NCBI GenBank assembly: GCA_029204225.1
Contig: CM055097.1
Location: 51,124,195 to 51,188,194, forward strand
From: Diphasiastrum complanatum
Taxonomy: Eukaryota; Streptophyta; Lycopodiopsida; Lycopodiales; Lycopodiaceae
DNA: 64,000 nt
Reading direction: 5' to 3'
Below the pieces are notes generated by a model. It saw only the letters and a list, made by a program, of their open reading frames with translations, ran no database searches and had not been told where the DNA came from. The position numbers and the translations under genes were made by a program. This document shows positions 10,630-19,902 of this stretch, in pieces (within the stretch, counting starts at the first letter, position 1; each line of letters opens with the position of its first letter).

Positions 10630-12381
10630 ATGTCTCAGTTTCATCTACACATTGTTCTCCCTGCCGAGAATGCTCCGATAGCTAAAAGAGGAGTAGTGAA
10701 AGAATACACAGTTTCTCCACTTGATATGATCGCTCACCGAATCAACCAGAGAAAGAATTACGATGTGGATTGACGAAAGTTTGTATCCATTGGATCCAAG
10801 TTCGATGCAAGTTCCACAATTCCAATCCATCACACAATAATAAAGTTTTTGTGTGACGGAGAAAATGGTTTACTGAGTTATTGTGAAAGATTGACGACTT
10901 ATGGTGTTGCAAACTCTGTTAAAAAAATACAGAGTTTAGAATGTATGTTAAATGGTTTGCTTGCTGACTATAGAGAAAAAGAGACCGCATTATCACAAAC
11001 AAAAAAAGATAATGCACATTTACATGATATTATATTAAATTTGAATGCAAGTAATGATCAATTCGGACAAGTTGTTCAGACATTACGTATATCAAATGAC
11101 CAGTTAAAAGAAAAAACTCACATACTAGATAAGAAATAAAAAAGAAACAAGCGAAAAAGAATTTTGAAGGACATTGATGAGCTTTCGTTAATGGAGGCCA
11201 ATGGAGAAAAAGGATTCAAGCATTCAAGTAAGGATTTGATTTGAATCAGTTTTATTTTAGTTTTGTGAAGTAGCATGACATTTATTATGTGTCCTATTTG
11301 GGTTTCTTGATTTTCATAATCATTTGCAGATCAGCATTGGTTGCAAATGAGCATCTGAAGGACAATGACCTGATCGAAAAATCACCGAGTTCGGTATTGA
11401 CAACCAAGTCCACAAAGTCTTTATTGGACAATAATCGATATTCTCGAATCAAGTTCAAGGTCACTGAGGCTTTGATGAACGAGGTCAGTAAGGTAATCGA
11501 CCGAACGTTAATTCAAGGAGCATGTGATTTCTCAAGTATTAGCAGGGAGGCATATGCGAGTATATTTAAAACTATTAAAGAGGCTTTGGACAATTGCACG
11601 TAAAAAAATTTCCCATTCCTCGCCCTTTTCAGATAAGATTGGAGAGAGATGTATTGAATAAGGGTATGGAAAACTTCATTGGAATCCCTTTTCACATCAA
11701 TGAGATTTACAATTCAAAGTTTGGCAATTTGTCATATAATTCTACCAATAACTTATTTGTGGATTTGAATCATTTATTGAGATTTATAATAAAATTCTAT
11801 AATATTACAAGTGTTAGTATGCGCAAACTTATTCTGGTGGTCAAGCTAGATGAATCGAAAGTTATAAAAGGACAAAAGTTGGAAAGAGTAAGTATTATTC
11901 TCATGAATGGAGCATTGAGCAATGCAACAAACTCAAGGGATCTCAACTTTAGTGTGCAATCAGAAAACAACATATGGTGGCTAGCATGTTTTCAGGTAAA
12001 AAACGGCTATTATGCATGTGCAATTTCTTTTAGTAATTGTTTTGAATATATAAAAACTTGTGATTCCATATGTTGAACAGGTTATCAAGGAGGATCACGA
12101 TGTTCTTTCCTGGATTTTTCGTAGAACAAATTATCCAGATATCATAAAGGATCATATGAATGGCATTTAGCTGGAGACTTGAAGTCATTGAAATGTATGT
12201 TCAATGTATCTCATGGAGCAAATTTGAAACATCCATGTCTATATTGTATGAAATCATCAAATGACATTTCAAGGAACACAAGATTTTCAAGAGATATTGA
12301 AGATCCCAACTGGAAACCAGTTTTACCAATTCTTTTACAAAATGTGCAAATTTGGTCTCCTGGACTCAATATGCGAAACTG
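10630..12381 (+). pseudogene. Transposase-like gene of unassigned family, truncated (copy A)
   Basis: Start chosen at ATG 10630 because GAG-ATG is also the start context of the relative at 37553. The N-terminal part (10630-11228) has a CDGENGLLSYCERL stretch followed by a heptad-rich coiled coil and is broken by TGA at 10771 and TAA at 11137. A GT-AG intron (GTAAGG ... TTTGCAG) leads to an exon ending about 11994 that carries QGACDFSSISREAY and VVKLDESKVIKG. After a second intron (11995-12080) comes GDLKSLKCMFNVSHGAN and HPCLYCMK. A one-base frameshift at about 11600, a ~45-bp deletion at about 12160 and loss of everything after LPILLQNVQIW make it non-functional. The LDESK and Cys-pair motifs suggest a DNA transposase; I cannot name the superfamily. 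Confidence 0.55.
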
Positions 12382-12429
12382 ATTTCGAAAAACGACACTC
12401 ATATATATAGTCTAATCTAGAGCATCTGA

Positions 12430-12760
12430 ACCGTACACATGTTTAGGTAAGTAAAAATGTCACACGTGGAAACGACGACCAAATCATTAGCATGACACAT
12501 GTACAAATCGGATCCTGACACGTGTTCTTGCACGTGCATGCCAACTGTACGATCGTACGAGCCAGTCGTCTCGTTACACGTGTGTGGCCCAGATTAGGAT
12601 ATGTGTCCTCGCACGTGCATGCCAGTCGTATGATCGATGATACCGTTGATGTCCTTACACGTGGCAGGTCCATGTGATGACACATGTGGCCACACGTGCG
12701 AGGATGTAAGTGTCACATTCACACATGTGAGAATGATGGGACGTTTTGCAGGTATAAAAG
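12430..12760 (+). promoter_or_regulatory. Promoter-like region of the H3-like gene: seven CACGTG boxes and TATA
   Basis: CACGTG palindromes occur at 12463, 12519, 12531, 12577, 12612, 12658 and 12693. Several are embedded in GCACGTGCATGCC or ACACGTGT. A TATA box (TATAAAAG) lies at 12753, about 250 bp before the H3 ATG. In plants CACGTG (G-box) is bound by bZIP and bHLH factors, including light and ABA response regulators. The cluster is embedded in mobile DNA, so host control of the element is an inference. Confidence 0.65.
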
Positions 12761-12851
12761 GATATTTTGGGCTCATATTTCTGTTTCGGATTTCTTGGTT
12801 CTCTAGAGCTCCTCAGAATTCAGCGTTCACTTGCCAACCTCGCTATCCACA

Positions 12852-12946
12852 TATCGCCACCACGCGCCCAGAGAGTTTGATACCAGTAAAGCTTCCCTCT
12901 CCGTGCGTCGTAGCAATACACCATCTCGCATATCGCCATCACGCGC
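12852..12946 (+). promoter_or_regulatory. Two TATCGS-N6-GCGC motifs in H3 leader (copy A)
   Basis: TATCGCCACCACGCGC at 12852-12867 and TATCGCCATCACGCGC at 12931-12946 lie between the TATA box and the H3 ATG. The same spaced motif occurs six times in the related element at 41.9-42.6 kb. A four-codon upstream ORF (12989-13003) follows and ends one base before the H3 ATG. Confidence 0.6.
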
Positions 12947-13004
12947 CTCCCTTGTCTGATATGCTCTGTTCTCTTTGATTGGCGCGCCATGACGAGCGGT
13001 TGAA

Positions 13005-13448
13005 ATGGCCCGTACCAAGCAGACAACATGTCTTACCACATTTGCCCCGCCTCCTCATCCTCATGTACAAAGGGCAGTGGTCATTGGTAGGAGAGTAGGT
13101 CGGCCTAGAAGACCATGGTTAAGGGATATCAGAAGACTAGAGAGGACAATGAATTTTCTGATTCCCCACATTCCGTTCTACAGGTCTGTGAAATTAGTGA
13201 CAAGGTCACTCTCACATGATGTTCGCTGGAACATAATAGCCCTGGAAGCCCTCCATACTGCCTATGAGGACTTTCAAATTAAATTTTTTGAGGACTCTAC
13301 GCTTTGCACAGTGCACGCCAAGAGAGTTACCCTCATGCCTCAGGACATGCATCTTGTCATGAGGTTGAGGAGTACATACGATCAGGTCTTTAAGAATGGC
13401 TTCACCTATAGGCCACCACCTACAGAGAGAGGGCCTGTTCCTCAATGA
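13005..13448 (+). CDS. Histone H3-like protein, CENH3-like features (copy A)
   Basis: 147 codons, intronless, start at ATG 13005. Residues 1-7 (MARTKQT) equal the canonical H3 start including Lys4. The tail then diverges and is shortened, lacking the K9/K27 ARKS motifs. Residues 34-125 align without gaps to the H3 fold: alpha-N LRDIRRLERT (39-48), LIPHIPFYRSV (52-62), loop 1 to alpha-2 with HDVRWNIIALEAL (71-83), and FEDSTLCTVHAKRVTLM (95-111) then PQD. LIP, RW and RVTLM resemble plant CENH3 more than canonical H3, but loop 1 has canonical length. A non-histone extension follows to a TGA at 13446. The same frame then stays open into the Ulp1-like region, so the ORF is probably the N-terminal domain of a larger fusion. 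Expression is unknown. Confidence 0.85.
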   Translation: MARTKQTTCLTTFAPPPHPHVQRAVVIGRRVGRPRRPWLRDIRRLERTMNFLIPHIPFYRSVKLVTRSLSHDVRWNIIALEALHTAYEDFQIKFFEDSTLCTVHAKRVTLMPQDMHLVMRLRSTYDQVFKNGFTYRPPPTERGPVPQ

Positions 13449-14802
13449 AGCAGGAGAAAGCAGACCAAGCCCACCAGGCCTACCAGGCAAAGGGTCGTAG
13501 TCAGCGAATCACCATCCCCCCCTCATATCTCTCGTCCTTTGGTTGGACCATCACACCAGTCTGCAATGCGTCCTTCTCCTCCCGCCACCCCTAACTATTC
13601 AAGTAGTTCCTCTTCCATTCCCTTCGTTCCCTCCCACAATAATGAGGATATGACCTCTACTGTAGATAAAATAATATTGGATCTAGATATAACTTTAATA
13701 GGTGATTTTTATAAGGATCTTTGTGTAAGATTTCATGTTGATCCGAAAGATTCATTTTTGGATTCAAAGAGGTATATAGTTTTTGATGAGTATGTTGCCA
13801 AAGAGATTGATAAGCTAGGAGGTCAATTTTCTTTTTGCCTAAGTTCAATTAATTATGTAAATCACAAAAATAAAGACTTTTGTGATGCCTTGAAGGAGAA
13901 GACAACATATATATCAGATCCAGTTGTGGAGGCTGGTTTGATGTATTTTGTAAATAGATGTGAATGCGATGATACTAAGGACATTGGAGTTGTGCTGTCT
14001 TTTTTTGCACACAGCCTTCATAGTCCAACTAAGGCGGCAAAGTATCTTCTCCATACAAACTCGGAGACCAAAGTCTTTATTATTCCATACTGCCTAAAGT
14101 AGGTGATTACATAGAATATATTCAAGTCACATATTTTTAATAAATTTTGTAATGCATCTCTTGTTTGCAATAAGCATTGGAGTGTGCATATAATCTCCCT
14201 TAAAGAAGATTCAGATGGGATCATTAATCCCATCTGTTTAAAGATGAATTCCTTGAAGTCTACCCATGCCGAAATGGGAATGTTGCCATTTTTGCCAAGG
14301 CTGGATGGGGCCACTATAAATCACCACCGGAGATTGTTGATGCAGAAGTAACTATTTCTCATCTAGTATCTGATAGGTAATATGATTTGTTTTTTTCAGA
14401 GTGCACAACTAATTTATTATACGTTTTCTGATTGAAGTCAGCTCAGCAAGATGATGGTCATAGTTGTGGATGGTTCTCCATCCGCAATACACAGGACTTC
14501 TTAGAGTGGTACATCATGCAATCCGGGGTTCCAGATATATGAAAGGTAAATAGACTAGTGAATTTCCTAACTAAATTATTTTTGATTTGGTTTTTGATAA
14601 GTCAATTGACTCGGTTCTTTTGGATTTGTAGTATAAATGTTGAGCATTTACAATGAATGAGATGTATGAGTTTCATCAGTAGATGCTGGTGAGCTTATTA
14701 TCTCATGCAACACCCAGTCCAGCTGCGGAAACGGGAGGCCAATCAAGTCCACAACTGACACTAGTGCAGGGTGGAGATAATCCATATTACTTTGAGCTGT
14801 AA
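13449..14802 (+). pseudogene. Ulp1/C48-like cysteine protease domain, downstream of and in frame with H3 (copy A)
   Basis: After the TGA at 13446 the H3 frame reads on through SRRKQTKPTRPTRQR, a Pro/Ser-rich linker and ~150 residues to 14102. Next comes NKHWSVHIISLKED (His codon 14175-14177), then MNSLKSTHA, where Ulp1 proteases normally have DSL. Here the catalytic Asp position is Asn (14247-14249). After a probable intron ending at the AG before 14441 comes AQQDDGHSCGWFSIRN with Gln and Cys (Cys codon 14465-14467). A last exon ends LVQGGDNPYYFEL and TAA. In-frame stops near 14540 and 14683 also occur. The order His-(Asp/Asn)-Gln-Cys is that of SUMO/ubiquitin-like proteases, which plant DNA transposons often carry. 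Confidence 0.7.
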
Positions 14803-15291
14803 ATAATAGATTAAATAGAGATATACATTTTTGATGTAATGCCCTGTGAATAATTATGGGCATATAGAAAGATAGAGACAATGGAAAAAAAACATCCATT
14901 GTTACATATAGGACGCACATGTACATTCTCAGAAAATTAGAAATATATTGATAATTATGAGAGCTTTTACAAATCTTGTATCATGATTGCTCTATTATCT
15001 GAACAATTCCGTCCAAATCTTTGCATTTGATTTTCTCTTCATGTCTTTTACGTATTTGCACAAACATACATTAATCAAATTACAGTTAGTGATCTGAATA
15101 TTGACAAAAAGGATAATGAATACAAATTAATATACAAATTCATAGACTTCACATACCAATTTTCCATCCAATATAAAGCTGAAATATTCAGAGATATCTT
15201 GCTGTAAAAGTGTCAGTTCCGTTCTAATGTAGAATAAGGTCCAGTCCTGCACAACCTCAATATTAGTAAGTAACTCTCCATTTGCCATGAT
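14803..15291. other. 3' part of insert, no gene
   Basis: AT-rich sequence with no conserved frame on either strand. It ends at the right-hand ATCAA that brackets the insert. No copy of the left terminus in inverted orientation was found. Confidence 0.5.
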
Positions 15292-15312
15292 ATCAATGCA
15301 TATACGATCAGT

Positions 15313-15797
15313 GTGTCCAATGCCCTATTCGACACTGGGTCTTTTCTCATAATATGTTGAATTCAACTTTGGTACGGAAGTTAGGTGTGAATACTCAACC
15401 ATCCCGATACCAGTACACAGTGGAAATGGCTGATGGAAAGGGTATAGAGATTTGGGATAAGAGGGTTGTGGGCATTCCACTAACTATACAAAGTTACACA
15501 GAAGAGTTGGATTTTGAAATAACACGGCTTGCGCAGTTTGATGTGGTGTTGGGCATTTGTTGGCACACGATGCAGAAGCCACACATAGCCTGGGATACTC
15601 ATGTGTATGAGTTCCAGTTTGATGGTGTGATGCATTCCCTTAGTGGTGAGCGGAATGTGCCTCCTGGACCGCTTGTTTCAGCTACGCAATTGCGTAGGAT
15701 CCACTGTGAGTACATGTGTGTTTGCTTTCTACTTGATATGTCTACTAATACTAGTCATAGTAAGATGCAGTGTGTGCAAACTAGTACTATTGCCTAG
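15313..15797 (+). pseudogene. Gypsy aspartic protease and start of RT linker
   Basis: NALFDTGS at 15319 is the protease active-site motif. A one-base slip follows, then LNSTLVRKLGV, VEMADGKGIEIW and FDVVLGICWHTMQKPHIAWD, the usual protease to RT linker. Sequence then jumps to the integrase C-terminus at about 15800, so RT, RNase H and the integrase core are deleted. Confidence 0.85.
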
Positions 15798-15800
15798 TGC

Positions 15801-16335
15801 TATGGAGTTTCTAACTCACATGCAATAGATGCTGGAGTTAGCAAAGGCAAATGTAAAAGCAATGATGGATCGGACAAAGACATATGCTGATCTGGATCGT
15901 ACGCCAAGAGAGTTCGAGGAAGGAGATATGGTATTTCTCAGGATTCCAAAGGACTCGAAAATCCTAAAGACAGGAAAGTGTTATAAGTTGTCACCTAGAT
16001 ACTGCGGACCTTGGAAAATTGTTAAAAAGATTAATAGCATTGTTTATGAATTGGATTTGCCTGTTGGTAGTAAGGTTCATCCTGTTTTTCATGTTTCACG
16101 CTTAAAGAAGGTTTTACATGATGGTGATAACTTGTTGGCTGATGGCCTTGTATTGTTTCAGGAGAATGGGGAGGTGATGCATGGACCAGCGAGAGTATTG
16201 GACCGGAGGCATAGACGATTGTGGGATCGTTTGTTCTGTGAGTACTTGGTTGCATGGCATGGACGACCTCTCAATGATGCTACCTGGGAGACCGTGCATG
16301 GGTTGCATACACAGTATCCAAGGCTTTGCCATTGA
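15801..16335 (+). pseudogene. Gypsy integrase C-terminus with chromodomain
   Basis: MEFLTHMQ then LELAKANVKAMMDRTKTYAD, EFEEGDMVFLRIP, GKCYKLSPRYCGPWKIV, and VHPVFHVSRLKKVLHD is the C-terminal integrase signature of plant Gypsy elements. The end, RLFCEYLVAWHGRPLND with ATWE, is a chromodomain, placing it among the chromoviruses. One TAG (15827-15829 region, in place of a Gln codon) lies near the start. It abuts the polypurine tract. Confidence 0.85.
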
Positions 16336-16363
16336 GGACGATGTCATCTGAGGAGGGAAGGGA

Positions 16364-17025
16364 TGTCACATGTACTTAGAATCCCTTGCCCAATGTATGG
16401 TAAATTGTAATTATTAAATTGTAAATGGCTAAGTCACCGGCCTGTGGAGACAATTGTAATTTGCAATGTAAATATCTATTATAGTGACTAAATCCGAGAT
16501 GGCCAAGGGGGTACTGGGTCTCATAAGAGTCTGCTGGACTGACCTCCTAAAATGTAGGAAGGGTTGACTGGTCAACATGACACATGTCATATGCTCACTG
16601 GGACACTTGGTCCAGCGCATGAGTGACTTGTCATACGGTCAATGAACGAGTCAACAAGACATGTGTCATATGCTCATTGGGACACTTGGTCCAATGTATG
16701 ATTGACATGTGTTAGACTGTCCACCTACTAGCTTGCCTATGTGTCAGGGTACTGCCAAGTGGCAAGTTTCAGTTGTGCATGGAGTTTGCCATGTGTCGAC
16801 GTTAGGATGTGTCAGGGTTAAGGGGTGCTTGAGGGGATATAGTGTGAGCCTGGTCAGGCATTCCTGATTATGGTATTCCTATGCAGCTATGGTTGGGAGG
16901 AGACTTGTAGCAGAGCTCTCATGTTTGCTTGTTGATCTATGTACATTTGCTTGAGATTAATAAAGTGACGGATTTGCTGGGTAATTCTGTGTATTTACTT
17001 AGGGTTTGTGAGCTTGTGTGCAACA
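16364..17025 (+). repeat. Gypsy 3' LTR (copy A)
   Basis: 662 bp, TGTCACATGTACTTAG ... GTGTGCAACA, preceded by the purine tract GAGGAGGGAAGGGA. It is about 5% different from the 5' LTR. Confidence 0.9.
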
Positions 17026-18757
17026 AGAATCCATCCTTATCATGCAAGATTTGATGGATATTGTGAATGGAGAGGAAGATGAGCCAATCCATCCACAAGA
17101 AGCAACTAAATACAAGAGAAGGTGCAAGCTTGCATTTCATTGTATTAAGATGAATGTTGCAAATGATTTGCTCAAAGAAGTAGGAGCATGTAACCCAGCC
17201 CAAGAGGCTTAGGAGACTCTTCAAAAGATCTATGAGTCCAAGAATACCTCAAGGTTACTTTCCCTCAAGAACCAAGTTCTTCAATGCTTCCAAGGAAGGA
17301 GTGAGAGTGGACATCAATTTGTTTTGAGAGTAAAAGATTTGAACAAAGAGCTTACTTATGCTGGTGAACCTATTAAAGAGAGTGAGCTTGTGCAAATAGT
17401 TTTGAATGGCTTATGTAGTGATTTTACTAACCTTGTCCAAAGCTATGCCATCATGGGAGACTTGCCTACAATTGAAGACCTTCAAAGTGTGTTGATGGCC
17501 GAGGAGAGTAGGAAGGCTCATATCAAATCAAGGATGGAGAGGCTCTCCATCAATGATGATGATGAAAAAGCCTTATTTTTCAAGAGCAAAGGCAAAGCAA
17601 AGAGCAAGGGAGGAGCATTAAAAAAGGAGCAAGCACAGGATGGAGATCAAGGAGGATCTACATCATCATCATCTCAAGTCAAGCCCAAGATGGACAAATC
17701 AAAGATCAAGTGCTAATATTGTGGCAAGATGGGACACTATGCCTTGGAATGCTTCAAGAGCAAGCAAGATCAAAGTCAAGCCAACATTGGACAAGAGGAG
17801 GAAGAGAGTTATCATGAGGACTCACTCATGATGTCAACTATTTCATCATTAAATGTCAAAGGTGAAGATCCTTGGTGGATAGATAGTGGGGCTAGCTCCC
17901 ACATGTCGGGTAGAAGGGATTACTTTTCTCAACTCACACCTTATGTAGGACCTATAAAGTCCATTTTTACAGCAAATGATCATGAATGTAAAGTTGAAGG
18001 TGTGGGATCCATTCCCTTATGCTTAGGATCTTCCAAGAAGACTAAGATAGATGGTGTTCTCTTCATTCCTAGCATCACTAAGAGCTTACTTAGTGTAGGC
18101 CAATTGCTTGACAATGGTTTCTTTGTGGAGTTCTCTACTAATGTATGCAACATCAAGAAGAATGGGAAGATCATAGCAAGAGGAAGAAGGTTTGGGAGGT
18201 TGTTTAAGCTTGACACTTTTGTTGATCCTAACCAATTTGTGATAGTAGCCAAGGAGGACAAGATGACCACAAATGATTTGTGGCACAAGAGGCTTGGTCA
18301 CATCAACACTAAGTATATGGAAGTCATGTGCAAGGAGGAGCTTGCTCTAGTCTTTCCAATATCCATGTAAAAGGAGGAAAAGGTTTGTGAAGCATGTGCT
18401 TTGGCTAAAGCACATAGGTTGCCTTTCTCTAACACTATCACTAAGACCACTCACCCTCTTAAGTTGATTCATTTTGATGTACATTTTGCTAGCACAAAGA
18501 GCAATGGTAGAGCCGCAATGTTTGTAATCTTGAATGATGAACCCTCTAAGAATCATATTGACAAAGACATGGTTGAGATCAAGGAGGAGCTTGATCAAGA
18601 GGAGGAGCAAAATCCGAGAGCTTCAACTATTCCAAGGAGAGCCACAAGAGCAAAGATGGAGCTATCAATGCTCATTTTTGTGGACAAGGAAAGGAAAGTT
18701 GGAAAGGGGAATAATTTTGTACTTCATTTGCTGAGTTTTTTAATGAAGTCCCTTTGA
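17026..18757 (+). pseudogene. Copia gag-protease-partial integrase, RT-less (copy A)
   Basis: This continues the gag begun at 8412. One reading frame runs over 1.7 kb with only three stops: TAG 17210, TAA 17714, TAA 18368. Landmarks in order: gag, a CCHC zinc knuckle whose second residue is the TAA (YCGKMGHYALEC intact), protease WIDSGASSHMS (about 17875), NLLSV-like SLLSVGQLLDNG, GAG-pre-integrase LWHKRLGHINTKY, then CEACALAKAHRLPF and LIHFDVH of the integrase N-terminus. Immediately after, the sequence jumps to the linker motif IPRRATRAKME. The integrase catalytic core and all of reverse transcriptase and RNase H are missing. Confidence 0.85.
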
Positions 18758-19689
18758 ATTCTAAAGTATGGAATGAAAGGTGTTTGTCATATCTACTTAC
18801 TCTTGAGTGTGCTAGAAGTAAGCATGACATTTTCATTCATAAGTTGAAAGAATTTGGCTTCATTTTCAAAGAGGCATATTGTGAACCTTCTATGAGAATA
18901 AGTGAATCATCCTTGAAGGACACTTATATCCATACAAGAGTATTTGGCCTCATTAGTTTCAAGTTCAACAAGTATGTAATGCAAATTGCTAGTGGTAAGC
19001 AATTGTGGACTAGTCAATTGTGGACTAGTAAATTTGGTGTAAATAATCTTGGTGATTGTTTTGTTGACTTGAAAGATCATATTAAGAAGGAGAACATTCA
19101 GTTTTGGAGACTTGAAAATAAAGTCCTTGAGAGTCTTGAAGAAGATCATGGTTTGGATCCATGTTTTCATCATCAACACCAAGAGGGAGTTTGCATGATG
19201 AAGAAAAAAGACATCAAGGAGGAACCCGAGAAGGAGCACTTGTCTCAAGGCAAAAGAGACCTGAATCTACATCAATATGAAGGTTTGGGTAAAGAGAAAG
19301 GAGTAGCAAGGAAGTTTATCCATATTTCCCTTTACTCATCTTATTTTGTATTTGACGTCATGTATTTGACAAAGTCCTTTGATGATGCTAGTATGAACAT
19401 TGTTTTTCATCCTATATCTTATGATGATGAAATAGTGATCATTACTACTTTGATTGGAGTTCCAAAAATGTATTCAAAGGCCTCATCTTGTGATCCATTC
19501 ACTCTTGAATTTCCAAGGAAAGAAGACCTTCATTGGAAGGATGCCAAGTTGGAGTTCATTGTTTTGGTGGATAAAATGAAGATGGTGATGTCTCAAGCTT
19601 TGATTGTATGTGCTTCATACAAAAGTTGGATCTTATGGAAAGCTGCTATTTTTCATGTTTATTTTGAGGAGGAGACTCACCCAAGGTGA
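18715..19689 (+). CDS. Unidentified ORF in RT position of Copia derivative (copy A)
   Basis: Open for ~324 codons after TAA 18712, overlapping the end of the previous frame by 43 bases in a different register. No ATG appears until residue ~60, so it may be the 3' part of a larger frame or expressed by frameshift. The product would be rich in Lys, Asp, Phe and aromatic residues. It has an acidic/basic central segment (KKKDIKEEPEKEHL), a His cluster (CFHHQHQ) and no hydrophobic anchor I would trust. A 15-bp direct repeat (19000-19029) encodes QLWTS twice. It resembles no pol domain I know. Identical in both copies. It might be captured host sequence. Confidence 0.5.
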   Translation, partial: FCTSFAEFFNEVPLNSKVWNERCLSYLLTLECARSKHDIFIHKLKEFGFIFKEAYCEPSMRISESSLKDTYIHTRVFGLISFKFNKYVMQIASGKQLWTSQLWTSKFGVNNLGDCFVDLKDHIKKENIQFWRLENKVLESLEEDHGLDPCFHHQHQEGVCMMKKKDIKEEPEKEHLSQGKRDLNLHQYEGLGKEKGVARKFIHISLYSSYFVFDVMYLTKSFDDASMNIVFHPISYDDEIVIITTLIGVPKMYSKASSCDPFTLEFPRKEDLHWKDAKLEFIVLVDKMKMVMSQALIVCASYKSWILWKAAIFHVYFEEETHPR

Positions 19690-19902
19690 TCATTCAACAA
19701 CCTACCAAAGACAAAGCTTGGATCTTGAAGACAACCTTTATTGAGCTCTCACTACATTTTAGAACTTGGAGCTCAAATCATATTCTTATCATAATGAGTG
19801 ATCATAGTCACTCAACAAAGCAAGGACCTGGAAATTATATTGTTCTTATCCATGTATTAATTATTGATCTAGGATAGTCTCATCAAGCTAAATTGTGAGG
19901 AG
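19690..19902 (+). other. Copia 3' untranslated stretch and polypurine tract
   Basis: A short frame (19686-19877) with no recognisable domain leads to TTGTGAGGAG, the probable polypurine tract, directly before the LTR start at 19903. Confidence 0.5.

Larger units (their letters stand above)
10331..15291 (+). mobile_element. Insert carrying transposase-like, H3-like and Ulp1-like ORFs (copy A)
   Basis: A ~4.96-kb block sits between Gypsy gag and protease. It is bracketed by a direct ATCAA (10326-10330 and 15292-15296). Removing it and one ATCAA rejoins gag and protease in the same reading frame, so it looks like an inserted element. Its left end (AAGGGCCGTCTAAAAAATGCC) matches the left end of the related element at 37211 (GGGCCCTATAAGAAATGCC), which marks a true terminus. 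I found no inverted terminal repeat at the right end, so the class is unresolved; a captured segment joined at microhomology is the alternative. Confidence 0.65.
8498..17025 (+). mobile_element. Non-autonomous chromodomain Gypsy retrotransposon (copy A)
   Basis: A two-LTR Ty3/gypsy derivative: 5' LTR 8498-9160, Met-tRNA primer site, gag, partial protease, integrase C-terminus with chromodomain, polypurine tract (16350-16363) and 3' LTR. Reverse transcriptase, RNase H and the integrase core are missing. It interrupts a Copia gag, flanked by AGAAC (8493-8497) and AGAAT (17026-17030), a 5-bp target duplication with one change. Reading across the empty site keeps the Copia gag frame open. The two LTRs differ by roughly 5%, so this insertion is older than the 12.5-kb duplication. 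Confidence 0.9.

Noticed and set aside
13005-13448. Considering the H3-like ORF a normal host histone gene
   Set aside because: It lies inside a nested retrotransposon, is present in both copies of the duplicated block, lacks most of the H3 tail, and its frame runs into a protease-like region. A host H3 gene would be about 136 residues and nearly invariant.
10331-15291. Helitron or terminal-inverted-repeat transposon assignment for the insert
   Set aside because: It does not begin TC or end CTRR with a hairpin, and the left terminus has no inverted partner near 15291. The class is left open.
18907-19248. Minus-strand frames opposite the Copia and Gypsy coding parts (also 13212-13490, 16114-16347 and equivalents in copy B)
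   Set aside because: They are antisense shadows of better-supported plus-strand frames.
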